This document shows, piece after piece, positions 1-6,237 of a DNA stretch of 8,836 nt. Position numbers and translations under genes: made by a program. The notes under the pieces were generated by a model. The model worked only from the letters and a program-made list of their open reading frames with translations. It did not search any database and was not told the origin of the DNA. The stretch comes from Chloroflexota bacterium (GTDB lineage: Bacteria > Chloroflexota > Limnocylindria > Limnocylindrales > CSP1-4): contig JAKAMV010000364.1 in assembly GCA_021812735.1 (NCBI GenBank), positions 1-8,836 on the forward strand, given 5' to 3'. Numbering within the stretch: position 1 is the stretch's first letter; every line of letters begins with the position of its first letter.

Positions 1-500
1 CACTTGACCACGCGCAGCGGCGTGCCGTTGCGGGCGACCCATCCGGTGAACCCCGCGCCGACCGTCGTGCGCAGGATCTCGACGTCCACCTTCTCGTAGG
101 CACCGAAGCGGCCCTCGAAGGCCACCGGAACCAGGTCCTCGCCGTCGAGCAGGTACGCGCGGGCGTTGTGGTACGGGATGACGCGCCGGATCTCCTCGAC
201 GACCGCGAGGCCCACGTCGCCGGGCTCGACCCCCACGCTCATCCGCCGCGCGGCCTGGCCGAGCACCTGCAGCTGCGCCTCGAGGTGCGACTCCTTCCCG
301 CGGGCGTGGCCGATCAGCGAGCCTGTCGTGAGCAGCGTGCCGCCGATGGTGAGGTCCAGCACCACGGCGATCTCGCCCGGGTTCTCCGGCCCACCCGTGA
401 TGAACCACGCGACGAGGCCGAGGATGAGCGTGACCACGCCGCCCACCAGCGCCAGCGCGTGGATGCGCGGCTGGTTGAGCCGCACCTGGCGGGCGGCCAT
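1..500 (-). CDS. Membrane-anchored GAF-domain protein (N-terminal part, cut by window edge)
   Basis: The first 166 residues of a larger protein are present; the reading frame stays open to the window edge. A basic N-terminus (MAARQVR) is followed by two hydrophobic segments at about residues 12-36 and 43-64, probably a membrane hairpin. A charged helix (about 67-87) then leads into a GAF-like fold from about residue 92, with a typical V-EEI-R-IPY stretch and a GAGFTGWVARNG motif near 148-159. GAF domains bind small ligands or act as sensory modules ahead of histidine kinase, cyclase or phosphatase outputs; the output domain here lies outside the window, so the function is open. I chose the ATG at 500. 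An in-frame GTG at 533 (starting MKRPARSP) is equally possible, and neither has a clear Shine-Dalgarno site. About 230 bases separate it from rfbC, so it is probably a separate transcription unit. Confidence 0.8.
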   Translation of the reverse strand, partial: MAARQVRLNQPRIHALALVGGVVTLILGLVAWFITGGPENPGEIAVVLDLTIGGTLLTTGSLIGHARGKESHLEAQLQVLGQAARRMSVGVEPGDVGLAVVEEIRRVIPYHNARAYLLDGEDLVPVAFEGRFGAYEKVDVEILRTTVGAGFTGWVARNGTPLRVVK

Positions 501-540
501 GGCGAGCGCTGGGGAGCGAGCGGGGCGCTTCACCTGCGGA

Positions 541-637
541 TCGTGCCACTGCCCGTGGCGTGGCGGCACCAACCGAAGGTACCGGTCGAGTTGCCGCGGT
601 CGGCGGGTCAGCGGGGTTCGCTCTCCCGCTGGCACGA
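541..637. other. Foldable, tRNA-like non-coding segment upstream of the GAF gene
   Basis: This non-coding stretch holds several nested inverted repeats. TCGTGCCA at 541-548 is the exact complement of TGGCACGA at 630-637. CAGCGGG at 609-615 pairs with CCCGCTG at 625-631 around a 9-base loop. GCCG/CGGC (593-604) and ACCG/CGGT (572-586, 7-base loop) form smaller hairpins, and GCCAC/GTGGC (545-559) competes with the outer stem. On the plus strand the stems can be drawn as a class II tRNA-like cloverleaf, but the conserved U33 and A58 are missing and no CCA follows. On the minus strand it would be a structured leader ending a few bases before the alternative GTG start at 533. Whether either RNA exists cannot be told from sequence alone. 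Confidence 0.3.
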
Positions 638-720
638 CAGCACGACCGACCAGGGTCAGGGCGCGATCACGTTCCCTCGGACGCTACCTAGACCGAGGTC
701 GGGCGAGTCGTCGACGCACT

Positions 721-743
721 GCCTAGGCGATCCGCCGCTAGGC
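721..743 (-). terminator. Possible hairpin at the end of rfbC, no U-tract
   Basis: GCCTA (721-725) pairs with TAGGC (739-743), and GGCG (726-729) pairs with CGCC (733-736) around a 3-base loop, leaving a 2-base bulge. The hairpin overlaps the rfbC stop codon at 738-740. No run of T follows in the direction of transcription, so it is not a standard intrinsic terminator. It could be a transcript 3'-end stabiliser or a weak terminator. Confidence 0.3.
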
Positions 744-1319
744 CCCGTGATAGCCGAACGCTGCGGACTCGGGACGCGCCAGCCAGTCCGAGAGTGTCCC
801 CGCCGCCGCGTCCTTGGCAGATGTCTGCGCGTCGCCCGGCACCACGGGCCACGAGATCGCCAGCATCGGGTCGTTCCAGCGGATCCCTGCCTCGCAGGCC
901 GCGTTGTACGTCGCGGTGCAGAAGTACTCGACTTCTGTAACGTCGGACAACGCGCAGAAGCCGCGCGCAAACGTGGCTGGCGCCCAGAACAGGAGCGGCT
1001 CGTCGGCGGATCCCTCCACCGCGACGTGCTGCCCCAGCGTCGGCGAGCCGGGTCGGATGTCCACGGCGACCATGAACGCCCGCCCGCTCACGACCCGCAT
1101 GAGCTTGCCCTGCGGCGGGTCCCACTGGAAGTGCAGCCCGCGGATGACGCCCCGGGAGGAGCGCGACTGGTTGACCTGGGCGAACCGGGCCGGCAGGCCC
1201 AGCGGCTCGAATGTGTCAGTGCGCAGGATCTCGGCGAACCAGCCGCGCTCGTCGGGGAACAGCCGCGGCCGGACGATGAGGACCTCGGGGATGGACGTGG
1301 GCTCGACAGTGAACGGCAC
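738..1319 (-). CDS. rfbC: dTDP-4-dehydrorhamnose 3,5-epimerase family protein (RmlC/RfbC-like)
   Basis: A 193-residue cupin-fold epimerase, close to the family's usual length of about 180-200. The family epimerises dTDP-4-keto-6-deoxy-glucose at C3 and C5 on the way to dTDP-rhamnose. Visible motifs: DERGWFAE (residues 23-30), RGLHFQ with the expected catalytic base H63, VAVDIRPGSPT (85-94), Y132 at the expected general-acid position, GIRWNDP (145-151), and SAKD ending at D170, the partner of the catalytic His. One departure is FARGF at 117-121, where the family usually has AHGF, so the conserved His at 119 is Arg. Substrate or product may therefore differ, for example a 3-epimerase. The start is the GTG at 1319, 2 bases after the fabG stop; no in-frame ATG is available near it. 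Its junction with fabG implies cotranscription, although it has no known role in fatty acid synthesis. Confidence 0.88.
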   Translation of the reverse strand: MPFTVEPTSIPEVLIVRPRLFPDERGWFAEILRTDTFEPLGLPARFAQVNQSRSSRGVIRGLHFQWDPPQGKLMRVVSGRAFMVAVDIRPGSPTLGQHVAVEGSADEPLLFWAPATFARGFCALSDVTEVEYFCTATYNAACEAGIRWNDPMLAISWPVVPGDAQTSAKDAAAGTLSDWLARPESAAFGYHGA

Positions 1320-1321
1320 GG

Positions 1322-2071
1322 CTACATCATCACCAGGCCGCCATCCACAGCGAGCACCTGGCCCGTGATGTAGGCGGCCTCGTCGGATGCGAGGAACGCC
1401 ACGGCGTTGGCGATCTCCTCGGTGGTCCCGAAGCGACCCAGCGGCGTGCGGGCCGTGATCTCGTCCTTGAGCGCGTCGGGAAGGTCCTGGGTGAGCTCTG
1501 TGAGCACGAAGCCCGGCGCGACGGCATTGACGGTAATCCCGCGCGACGCGAGTTCGCGGGCCGCGGCCTTGGTGAGGCCGATCAGCCCGGCTTTGGCGGA
1601 CGAGTAGTTCGCCTGACCCGTCTGGCCGGCCTGGCCCGAGACGCTGGTGATGTTGATGATCCGCCCGCCGCGCGCCTTGAGCATCGGCCGGGTGACCGCC
1701 TTGAGCGCGTAGAAGGCACCGAACAGGTTGGTCTCGAGCACCTCGGACCACTCGTCGGGGGCCATCCGCATGATCAGGTTGTCGCGGGTGATCCCGGCGT
1801 TGTTGACCAGGATGTCGATCTTCCCGAACTCGCCGAGGACCTGCTTCACGAGTGCGTCGGCACCCTCGGCCGAGCGCGCGTCGGCCTGGATCGCGAGCGC
1901 GCGGCGGCCCTTCGCCTGGACGTCGCCGGCGGTCGCCTGGGCCGCGGCCGCGTTGCCCTTGTAGCTGAATGCCACGTCGGCGCCCTGGGTCGCGAGGCGG
2001 AGCACGATCGCCCGGCCGATGCCCCGGGATCCGCCCGTCACGAGCGCGGTCCTGCCGGTCAGGTCGATCAT
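1322..2071 (-). CDS. fabG: 3-oxoacyl-[acyl-carrier-protein] reductase FabG
   Basis: A 249-residue short-chain dehydrogenase/reductase of standard FabG length, which reduces 3-ketoacyl-ACP to 3-hydroxyacyl-ACP with NADPH. The Rossmann nucleotide-binding motif TGGSRGIG is at residues 12-19 and NNAG at 90-93. The catalytic tetrad is N115, S143, Y156 and K160 (YSSAK). PGFV and TPLGR segments follow, and a GQVLAVDGG ending typical of FabG closes the fold. The ATG at 2071 has a strong AGGAGG site upstream. It is separated from fabH by 108 bases and followed after 2 bases by rfbC. SDR proteins are a large family, but the position behind fabH/fabF and the close match to FabG make this assignment firm. 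Confidence 0.95.
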   Translation of the reverse strand: MIDLTGRTALVTGGSRGIGRAIVLRLATQGADVAFSYKGNAAAAQATAGDVQAKGRRALAIQADARSAEGADALVKQVLGEFGKIDILVNNAGITRDNLIMRMAPDEWSEVLETNLFGAFYALKAVTRPMLKARGGRIINITSVSGQAGQTGQANYSSAKAGLIGLTKAAARELASRGITVNAVAPGFVLTELTQDLPDALKDEITARTPLGRFGTTEEIANAVAFLASDEAAYITGQVLAVDGGLVMM

Positions 2072-2081
2072 TGGGGTGGGT

Positions 2082-2087
2082 CCTCCT
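2082..2087 (-). promoter_or_regulatory. Shine-Dalgarno site for fabG
   Basis: AGGAGG on the minus strand, 10 bases before the ATG at 2071. It supports that start and gives fabG its own ribosome entry, unlike the overlapping genes upstream. Confidence 0.7.
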
Positions 2088-2179
2088 CGGGCTGGGTGGG
2101 CGTCGTGTCGGCCAGGGTGGCGGCTGCCGCGGTCGGTGGGTCGGTGGAGCTGGCGGTGCCCGCGCCGCGGGTCGACGCG

Positions 2180-3379
2180 TCAGCGCACCGATTGTGCCGG
2201 ATGCGCCGGCTCGCCCGGGGCGACGTCGGAGAGGTCGAGGGCCACGGGCAGCGGCCGCGCCAAGATCTCAGCGAGGGCGGGCGGGATCGGGTCCACCGAA
2301 TCCCAGTCCACGGGCTGGCGGACGTGGATGTCCTCGGGGCTCACCGACGCCTCCCCGATCGGGCCGCGCGCCGGGTCCGCGGTCCACTCGAGGGCGACGG
2401 CGCCTGACGTGAACCCGGCTCCGAACGCGATGAACACCAGCTTGTCGCCGGGCTTGACGCGCCCGGAGTTGACGGCCTCCGCCAGCGCGATCGGCACCGA
2501 GGCCGCCGACGTGTTGCCGTAGCGGTCCACGTTGACGAAGAAGCGGTCCATCGGCAGGTCGAGCCCCTTGGCCACGGCCTCGATGATCCGGATGTTCGCC
2601 TGGTGCGGGATGATCAGGTCCACGTCGCCCGGGGTCCAGCCCGCCTTGGCCACGGCCGCGAGGCCCGTCGAGGCGAGCGTCCGGGTGGCGAAGCGGTACG
2701 TTTCCTTGCCCTCCATCCGGATCTTGTGCTGGCCCTGGCTGATCGTCTCGAACGACGACGGGGCCTTCGAGCCCCCGGCCGGCAGCCAGATCATGTAGGC
2801 GCCCTGGGGGTCGGTGGTGAGCTCGATGCCGACGGGCGCCGTGGGCTCGTCGCTCCCGGACAACACCACAGCGCCCGCGCCGTCGCCGAACAGGATGCAC
2901 GTGCCGCGGTCGCGGTAGTCGAGGAACCGGGTCAGCAGCTCGGTGCCGATGACGAGCACGTGCCGAGCCATGCCCGAGGCGATGTAGGCCGAGGCCGTGG
3001 CGTAGCCGTACACGAACCCGGAGCACGCGGCGGCGACGTCGAATGCGGCGGCGCGCGTGTTGCCGATCGCCTCTTTGACCAGAGCCGCCGTCGAGGGCAT
3101 CCAGTAGTCCGGGCTGAGGGTCGCGACGACGATCACGTCGATGTCGTCGGGGTCGAGCCCGGCCGTGCGGATGGCGCGCAGCCCGGCAACCGCGCCCATC
3201 GAGGCGCTCGTCTCATGGGCAGCGGCGACCCGGCGCTCGCGGATGCCGGTGCGGCTGACGATCCACTCGTCCGAGGTGTCGACCATGCGCTCGAGGTCGG
3301 CGTTGGTGAGCACCTGTGCGGGCGCATAGCGGCCCCAGCCGGTGAGGCGGACCGAGCGGGGGGACGCGACGGGGGTCAT
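2180..3379 (-). CDS. fabH: 3-oxoacyl-[acyl-carrier-protein] synthase III FabH with C-terminal extension
   Basis: A 399-residue KAS III, which condenses acyl-CoA with malonyl-ACP to start fatty acid chains. The thiolase-fold core covers residues 1 to about 332. Catalytic residues are visible: C119 in AACSGF, H259 in IPHQAN and N289 in YGNTSAAS. The TSDEWI-RTGI-ER segment (35-49) and GDGAGAVVL (165-173) are typical of FabH. FabH proteins normally end shortly after the strand seen here as VALEW (328-332), at about 310-335 residues. This one continues for some 67 residues, rich in Pro, Asp, Ala and Val, with no domain I recognise. The ATG at 3379 overlaps the accB stop (ATGA), so translation is probably coupled. 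The alternative, a KAS III-like enzyme of another pathway, is unlikely given the neighbours. Confidence 0.94.
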   Translation of the reverse strand: MTPVASPRSVRLTGWGRYAPAQVLTNADLERMVDTSDEWIVSRTGIRERRVAAAHETSASMGAVAGLRAIRTAGLDPDDIDVIVVATLSPDYWMPSTAALVKEAIGNTRAAAFDVAAACSGFVYGYATASAYIASGMARHVLVIGTELLTRFLDYRDRGTCILFGDGAGAVVLSGSDEPTAPVGIELTTDPQGAYMIWLPAGGSKAPSSFETISQGQHKIRMEGKETYRFATRTLASTGLAAVAKAGWTPGDVDLIIPHQANIRIIEAVAKGLDLPMDRFFVNVDRYGNTSAASVPIALAEAVNSGRVKPGDKLVFIAFGAGFTSGAVALEWTADPARGPIGEASVSPEDIHVRQPVDWDSVDPIPPALAEILARPLPVALDLSDVAPGEPAHPAQSVR

Positions 3380-4104
3380 GCGGGCTCAACCTCGATCAGC
3401 GGTGACTTGGCCTTCACGAGCTGGCCGTTGTCGGCGCAGATGCGCACCACCTTGCCGGCAAGGTCGCTCTTGATCTCGTTGAACAGCTTCATCGCCTCGA
3501 TCAGGCCGATGATCTGGCCCACCGAGACGTGGTCGCCGACGGACACGTACGGCGTGGCGCCCGGCGACGGGGCGCCGTAGAAGATTCCGGTGAGCGGCGC
3601 CTTGACAGACGGCCGGACCGGGGGCGCGACCGGCGATGCCACCGGGGGGCTCGTCAGGGCGACTGGCGAGCCCGCCGCCGTGCCGCCATCCGCGGGCGCC
3701 ACAAGCCCAGGCGCCGCCACGACCCGCTCGACCGCGGCCGGCGAGCGGACAATGATCGTGGTCTCGCCGGCGCTCACCTCGAGCTCGGCGAGCTCGCCCC
3801 GCTCCAGGATGGCCGCCAGGCGGTCCACGAGGCTCAGCAGGGCGGCGTCGCCGGCATCGCTCGGGGCCGGCACGCCCGGCGCCTCCCCCTGGCTCGACAT
3901 CAGGTCGCCGTCGCGGGGCCGGGAGCGGCCGCCCGCCGTGGACGTCGAGGGGGCCGGCCGGGACGGGTCGCCGGGGCCGACGGGGACCGCGTCGGCGAGG
4001 CGCCCCTTGCGGTCCTCGCCGTCCGTGGTCTTGGCGGGGGCGGGATCGGCGTGGGGCGGCGCGCCGGGGTCGGTGCCACCCGGGAGGGCGCGCTCGTCGC
4101 TCAT
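3376..4104 (-). CDS. accB: Biotin carboxyl carrier protein of acetyl-CoA carboxylase (AccB)
   Basis: AccB carries the biotin that shuttles carboxylate from AccC to the carboxyltransferase. The 242-residue product has a disordered-looking N-terminus rich in Pro, Gly and Asp (about 1-85), then the usual N-terminal helix and strand (about 88-121), a Pro/Ala/Val linker (about 122-167), and a biotinyl domain (about 168-242). The biotinylation motif is EAMKL, with K206 as the attachment site. The thumb insertion typical of acetyl-CoA carboxylase BCCPs is present (PSPGATPYVSVGD, 179-191). The ATG at 4104 overlaps the fabF stop as ATGA, follows an AAGGTGGG stretch, and the extra N-terminal codons are strongly GC3-biased like real coding sequence. 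An internal ATG at 3900 would give a conventional 174-residue protein and remains possible. Its stop overlaps the fabH start (ATGA). It sits between fabF and fabH rather than next to accC. Confidence 0.95.
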   Translation of the reverse strand: MSDERALPGGTDPGAPPHADPAPAKTTDGEDRKGRLADAVPVGPGDPSRPAPSTSTAGGRSRPRDGDLMSSQGEAPGVPAPSDAGDAALLSLVDRLAAILERGELAELEVSAGETTIIVRSPAAVERVVAAPGLVAPADGGTAAGSPVALTSPPVASPVAPPVRPSVKAPLTGIFYGAPSPGATPYVSVGDHVSVGQIIGLIEAMKLFNEIKSDLAGKVVRICADNGQLVKAKSPLIEVEPA

Positions 4105-5372
4105 GCGTCCCACCTTCGGAAGACCAGCGCCGTGTTCTGGCCACCGAACCCGAACGAGTTCGACAATGCCACGCGCGGGTCCCGCTTCGTTGCCACCTTG
4201 GGCGTGAGGTCCATGCCCGCCGCCGCCTCGTCCGGGTCGTCGAGGTTGATGGTGGGCGGCACGATCCCCGTCCGGAGCGTCAGGATGGTGACGATCGCCT
4301 CCACGGCTCCCGCCGCGCCCAGGGTGTGGCCGAGCATCGACTTGTTGGCGGTCACCGACACGTTCCGGGCATGGTCGCCCAGGATCGTGCGGATCGCCGC
4401 CAGCTCCGCCTTGTCGCCCTCCGCCGTGGACGTGGCGTGGGCGTTGACGTGGTCCACCTCGGACGGGTCGAGGCCCGCCTTGTCGAGCGCCCGTCGCGCG
4501 GCCCGGACCGCGCCGATGCCGCCCGGCGCCGGCAGCGTGATGTGCGAGGCGTCCGCTGTGGCCCCGTAGCCGACGAGCTCCGCGAGCGGGGCGGCGCCGC
4601 GCGCCTGAGCATGCTCGAGCGCCTCGAGTACCAGCACGCCGCACCCCTCGCCCACCACGAAGCCGTCGCGCGCTCTGTCGAACGGGCGCGACGCAGCGGC
4701 CGGGTCGTCATTGCGCGTGGACAGCGCCTTCATCGACGCGAAGCCGCCGATCGTCGCCTCGTGGATCCCCGCCTCGACGCCGCCCGCGAGCATGACGTCC
4801 GCGTCGCCGCGCCGAATGGTCTCCCACGCCTCGCCCACCGCATGGCCGCCCGTGGCGCAGGCCGACACGGTGGAGAAGTTGGGGCCGATGGCGCCAGTCG
4901 CGATCGCGACCTGCCCGGCGCCCACGTTGCCGATGCCCATGGGGATGAAGAACGGCGAGATCCGGTCGGGGCCGCGCTGGCCCATGAGCAGCACGTTGTC
5001 GAACAGCGTCTGCACGCCGCCCATGCCCGAGCCCAGGATGACGCCCGTGCGGGCTGCGAGGTCGCCCTCGAACCGCTCGGGCAGGCCGGCGTCGCAGACC
5101 GCCTGGTGGGCGGTCCACAGCGCGAACTGGATGTAGCGGTCGGTGCGGCGGATCTCCTTGCGGTCGAGGACCGAGGAGGGGTCGAACCCCTTCGCCTCGG
5201 CCGCGAACCGGACGCTGAGGCGCGACGGGTCGAACGCCTGGACCGGCGCCACGCCGGAGCGGCCGGCGACGAGCCCGTGCCAGGTGGTGGGCACGTCGTT
5301 GCCGAGCGCGGTGATGGCGCCCATCCCCGTCACCACCACGCGCCGGGGCCGCTCGGGCCAGCTCCAGCTCAT
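4101..5372 (-). CDS. fabF: 3-oxoacyl-[acyl-carrier-protein] synthase II FabF
   Basis: A 423-residue KAS II of normal length, which elongates acyl-ACP by condensation with malonyl-ACP. The Cys-His-His triad is visible: C172 in SACATGGH, H312 in NAHATST and H349 in NKSMLGHTLGAAG, with the conserved K344. RRVVVTGMGAITALG (10-24) opens the fold and NSFGFGGQN (405-413) near the C-terminus is a family hallmark. Two small departures from the most common motifs are TGGH instead of TSTH after the nucleophile, and NAHATST instead of NAHGTST. The ATG at 5372 overlaps the stop of the phosphoesterase gene (ATGA), with GGGGAAG upstream. Its own stop overlaps the accB start in the same way, so it is the middle of a translationally coupled chain. 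Confidence 0.96.
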   Translation of the reverse strand: MSWSWPERPRRVVVTGMGAITALGNDVPTTWHGLVAGRSGVAPVQAFDPSRLSVRFAAEAKGFDPSSVLDRKEIRRTDRYIQFALWTAHQAVCDAGLPERFEGDLAARTGVILGSGMGGVQTLFDNVLLMGQRGPDRISPFFIPMGIGNVGAGQVAIATGAIGPNFSTVSACATGGHAVGEAWETIRRGDADVMLAGGVEAGIHEATIGGFASMKALSTRNDDPAAASRPFDRARDGFVVGEGCGVLVLEALEHAQARGAAPLAELVGYGATADASHITLPAPGGIGAVRAARRALDKAGLDPSEVDHVNAHATSTAEGDKAELAAIRTILGDHARNVSVTANKSMLGHTLGAAGAVEAIVTILTLRTGIVPPTINLDDPDEAAAGMDLTPKVATKRDPRVALSNSFGFGGQNTALVFRRWDA

Positions 5373-6115
5373 CGGACCAGCTTCCCCGTGCGCACGGTGG
5401 CTGCCCGGTACACATCCCCCGGCAGCCCGCGCGCCGAGATGGCGCTGGCAACCGACAGCGCGTCGAACGGTGTCCGGCGGATCACCACGTCCACCTCGCC
5501 GTTGGCGATCGTCGCCATCGCCCAGCTCGCGGTCGGGTCGCCGTCGAACACGTAGCCGCACGACCCGTCGTTGACGATGACCTTCCAGCCGAGGTCGCGG
5601 ACCTCGGGGATGTGCGTGTGGCCCACGCAGATGACCCGGGCGTCGGTGCCGGCGGCGCGCTCGTAGATCACCGACGCGTCGAGCGCCTGGTCGAAGCCGC
5701 GGGTCTGGGACCCCGGCGACGCGTGGACCAGCAGCACCAGCGTGTCGTCGGCGGTGCGCATCCGGCGCTCGGACGGGAGGCGCCGCAGCCAGTCCAGCTG
5801 GCCGTCGCCCAGCTCGTCGTGCGCCCACTCGGCGGCGGCGGTGATCACCTCGGGCACGCCGTCCTGGTACTGCGGATAGGCGGCGCCGTAGTCGAAGTCG
5901 CCCACCGCGATGTCGGTGTTGCCGGACACGATCAGCGCCCCCTCCGACTCGAGCAGGCGCAGCGCGTCCACGCAGCCGTTGGGGTCGGGGCCGTTGAGGA
6001 CGAGGTCACCGGCGACCAGCACGGCGTCGGGCTTCTCGCGGCGGATCTCTGCGGCGACCGTCTCGAGGGCGGCGAGGTTGCCGTGGATGTCCGAGAGGAC
6101 GGCGATGCGGGTCAT
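5369..6115 (-). CDS. Calcineurin-like metallophosphoesterase (YfcE/MJ0936-type)
   Basis: A 248-residue metal-dependent phosphoesterase. The metal-binding motifs are complete and in order: D9 and H11 (SDIHGN), D37 (GDLVLNG), N66 (SGNTD, where GNHD is commoner), H131 (LVHASPGS), and H166/H168 (VGHTHIP). The short single-domain layout is that of the YfcE/MJ0936 group, whose members hydrolyse simple phosphodiesters in vitro and mostly have no known natural substrate. The ATG at 6115 follows a GGAG site at suitable spacing; the open frame extends further upstream but lacks comparable support. Its stop overlaps the fabF start (ATGA), which ties its expression to fatty acid synthesis. A role in phospholipid, ACP or nucleotide metabolism is conceivable, but nothing in the sequence shows a substrate. 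Confidence 0.9.
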   Translation of the reverse strand: MTRIAVLSDIHGNLAALETVAAEIRREKPDAVLVAGDLVLNGPDPNGCVDALRLLESEGALIVSGNTDIAVGDFDYGAAYPQYQDGVPEVITAAAEWAHDELGDGQLDWLRRLPSERRMRTADDTLVLLVHASPGSQTRGFDQALDASVIYERAAGTDARVICVGHTHIPEVRDLGWKVIVNDGSCGYVFDGDPTASWAMATIANGEVDVVIRRTPFDALSVASAISARGLPGDVYRAATVRTGKLVR

Positions 6116-6237
6116 CGGGGAGCTCCAGGGCCCTGCGAGGGCGGCACAGCGCATGGCGGGGACGAGCACGCGAGCGAGCGCACTTGAGCGCGCGTGAGCG
6201 AGCGCGCGGAGGCGACAACGTGGCAATGGGCCGTCAT
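6112..6237 (-). CDS. Possible 41-residue small ORF bridging fabZ and the phosphoesterase gene
   Basis: This open frame starts with an ATG that overlaps the fabZ stop (ATGA) and ends with a TGA that overlaps the ATG of the phosphoesterase gene (ATGA). It would translate the whole 118-base spacer. The product begins MTAHCHVVASARS and is rich in Ser, Ala, Arg and Pro with four Cys; I recognise no family. About a quarter of its third positions are A or T, weaker than in the neighbouring genes, so it may not be a functional protein. It could serve to keep ribosomes moving between the two genes. Low confidence. Confidence 0.22.
   Translation of the reverse strand: MTAHCHVVASARSLTRAQVRSLACSSPPCAVPPSQGPGAPR
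6167..6196. repeat. Inverted and direct repeats in the fabZ-phosphoesterase spacer
   Basis: CACGCG at 6167-6172 pairs with CGCGTG at 6191-6196, and a second short stem of GCG-type bases encloses ACTTGA at the centre. The motif GAGCGAGCGC also occurs twice, around 6172-6181 and again near 6196-6205. There is no T-tract, so a terminator is unlikely. It may be an RNA processing or stability element, or simply low-complexity GC-rich sequence. Confidence 0.35.

Noticed and set aside
543..636. Functional class II tRNA on the plus strand
   Set aside because: The anticodon-loop U33 and T-loop A58 equivalents are absent, one acceptor pair is mismatched and no CCA follows. Kept only as a tRNA-like fold.
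168..1373. 401-codon open frame on the plus strand across the GAF gene and rfbC
   Set aside because: It is antisense to well-supported genes, shows no recognisable domain, and is an arginine/alanine-rich shadow typical of very GC-rich DNA.
1320..1751. Upstream extension of the rfbC frame into fabG
   Set aside because: The extra residues are a shadow of fabG. The epimerase homology begins just after the GTG at 1319.
3529..4569. 346-codon open frame on the plus strand opposite accB and fabF
   Set aside because: Shadow frame; both minus-strand genes have complete motifs and matching stop/start overlaps.
4105..4644. Upstream extension of the accB frame
   Set aside because: It overlaps fabF coding sequence in another frame and reads as Arg/Gly-rich shadow. 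The ATG at 4104 with the ATGA overlap explains the gene.
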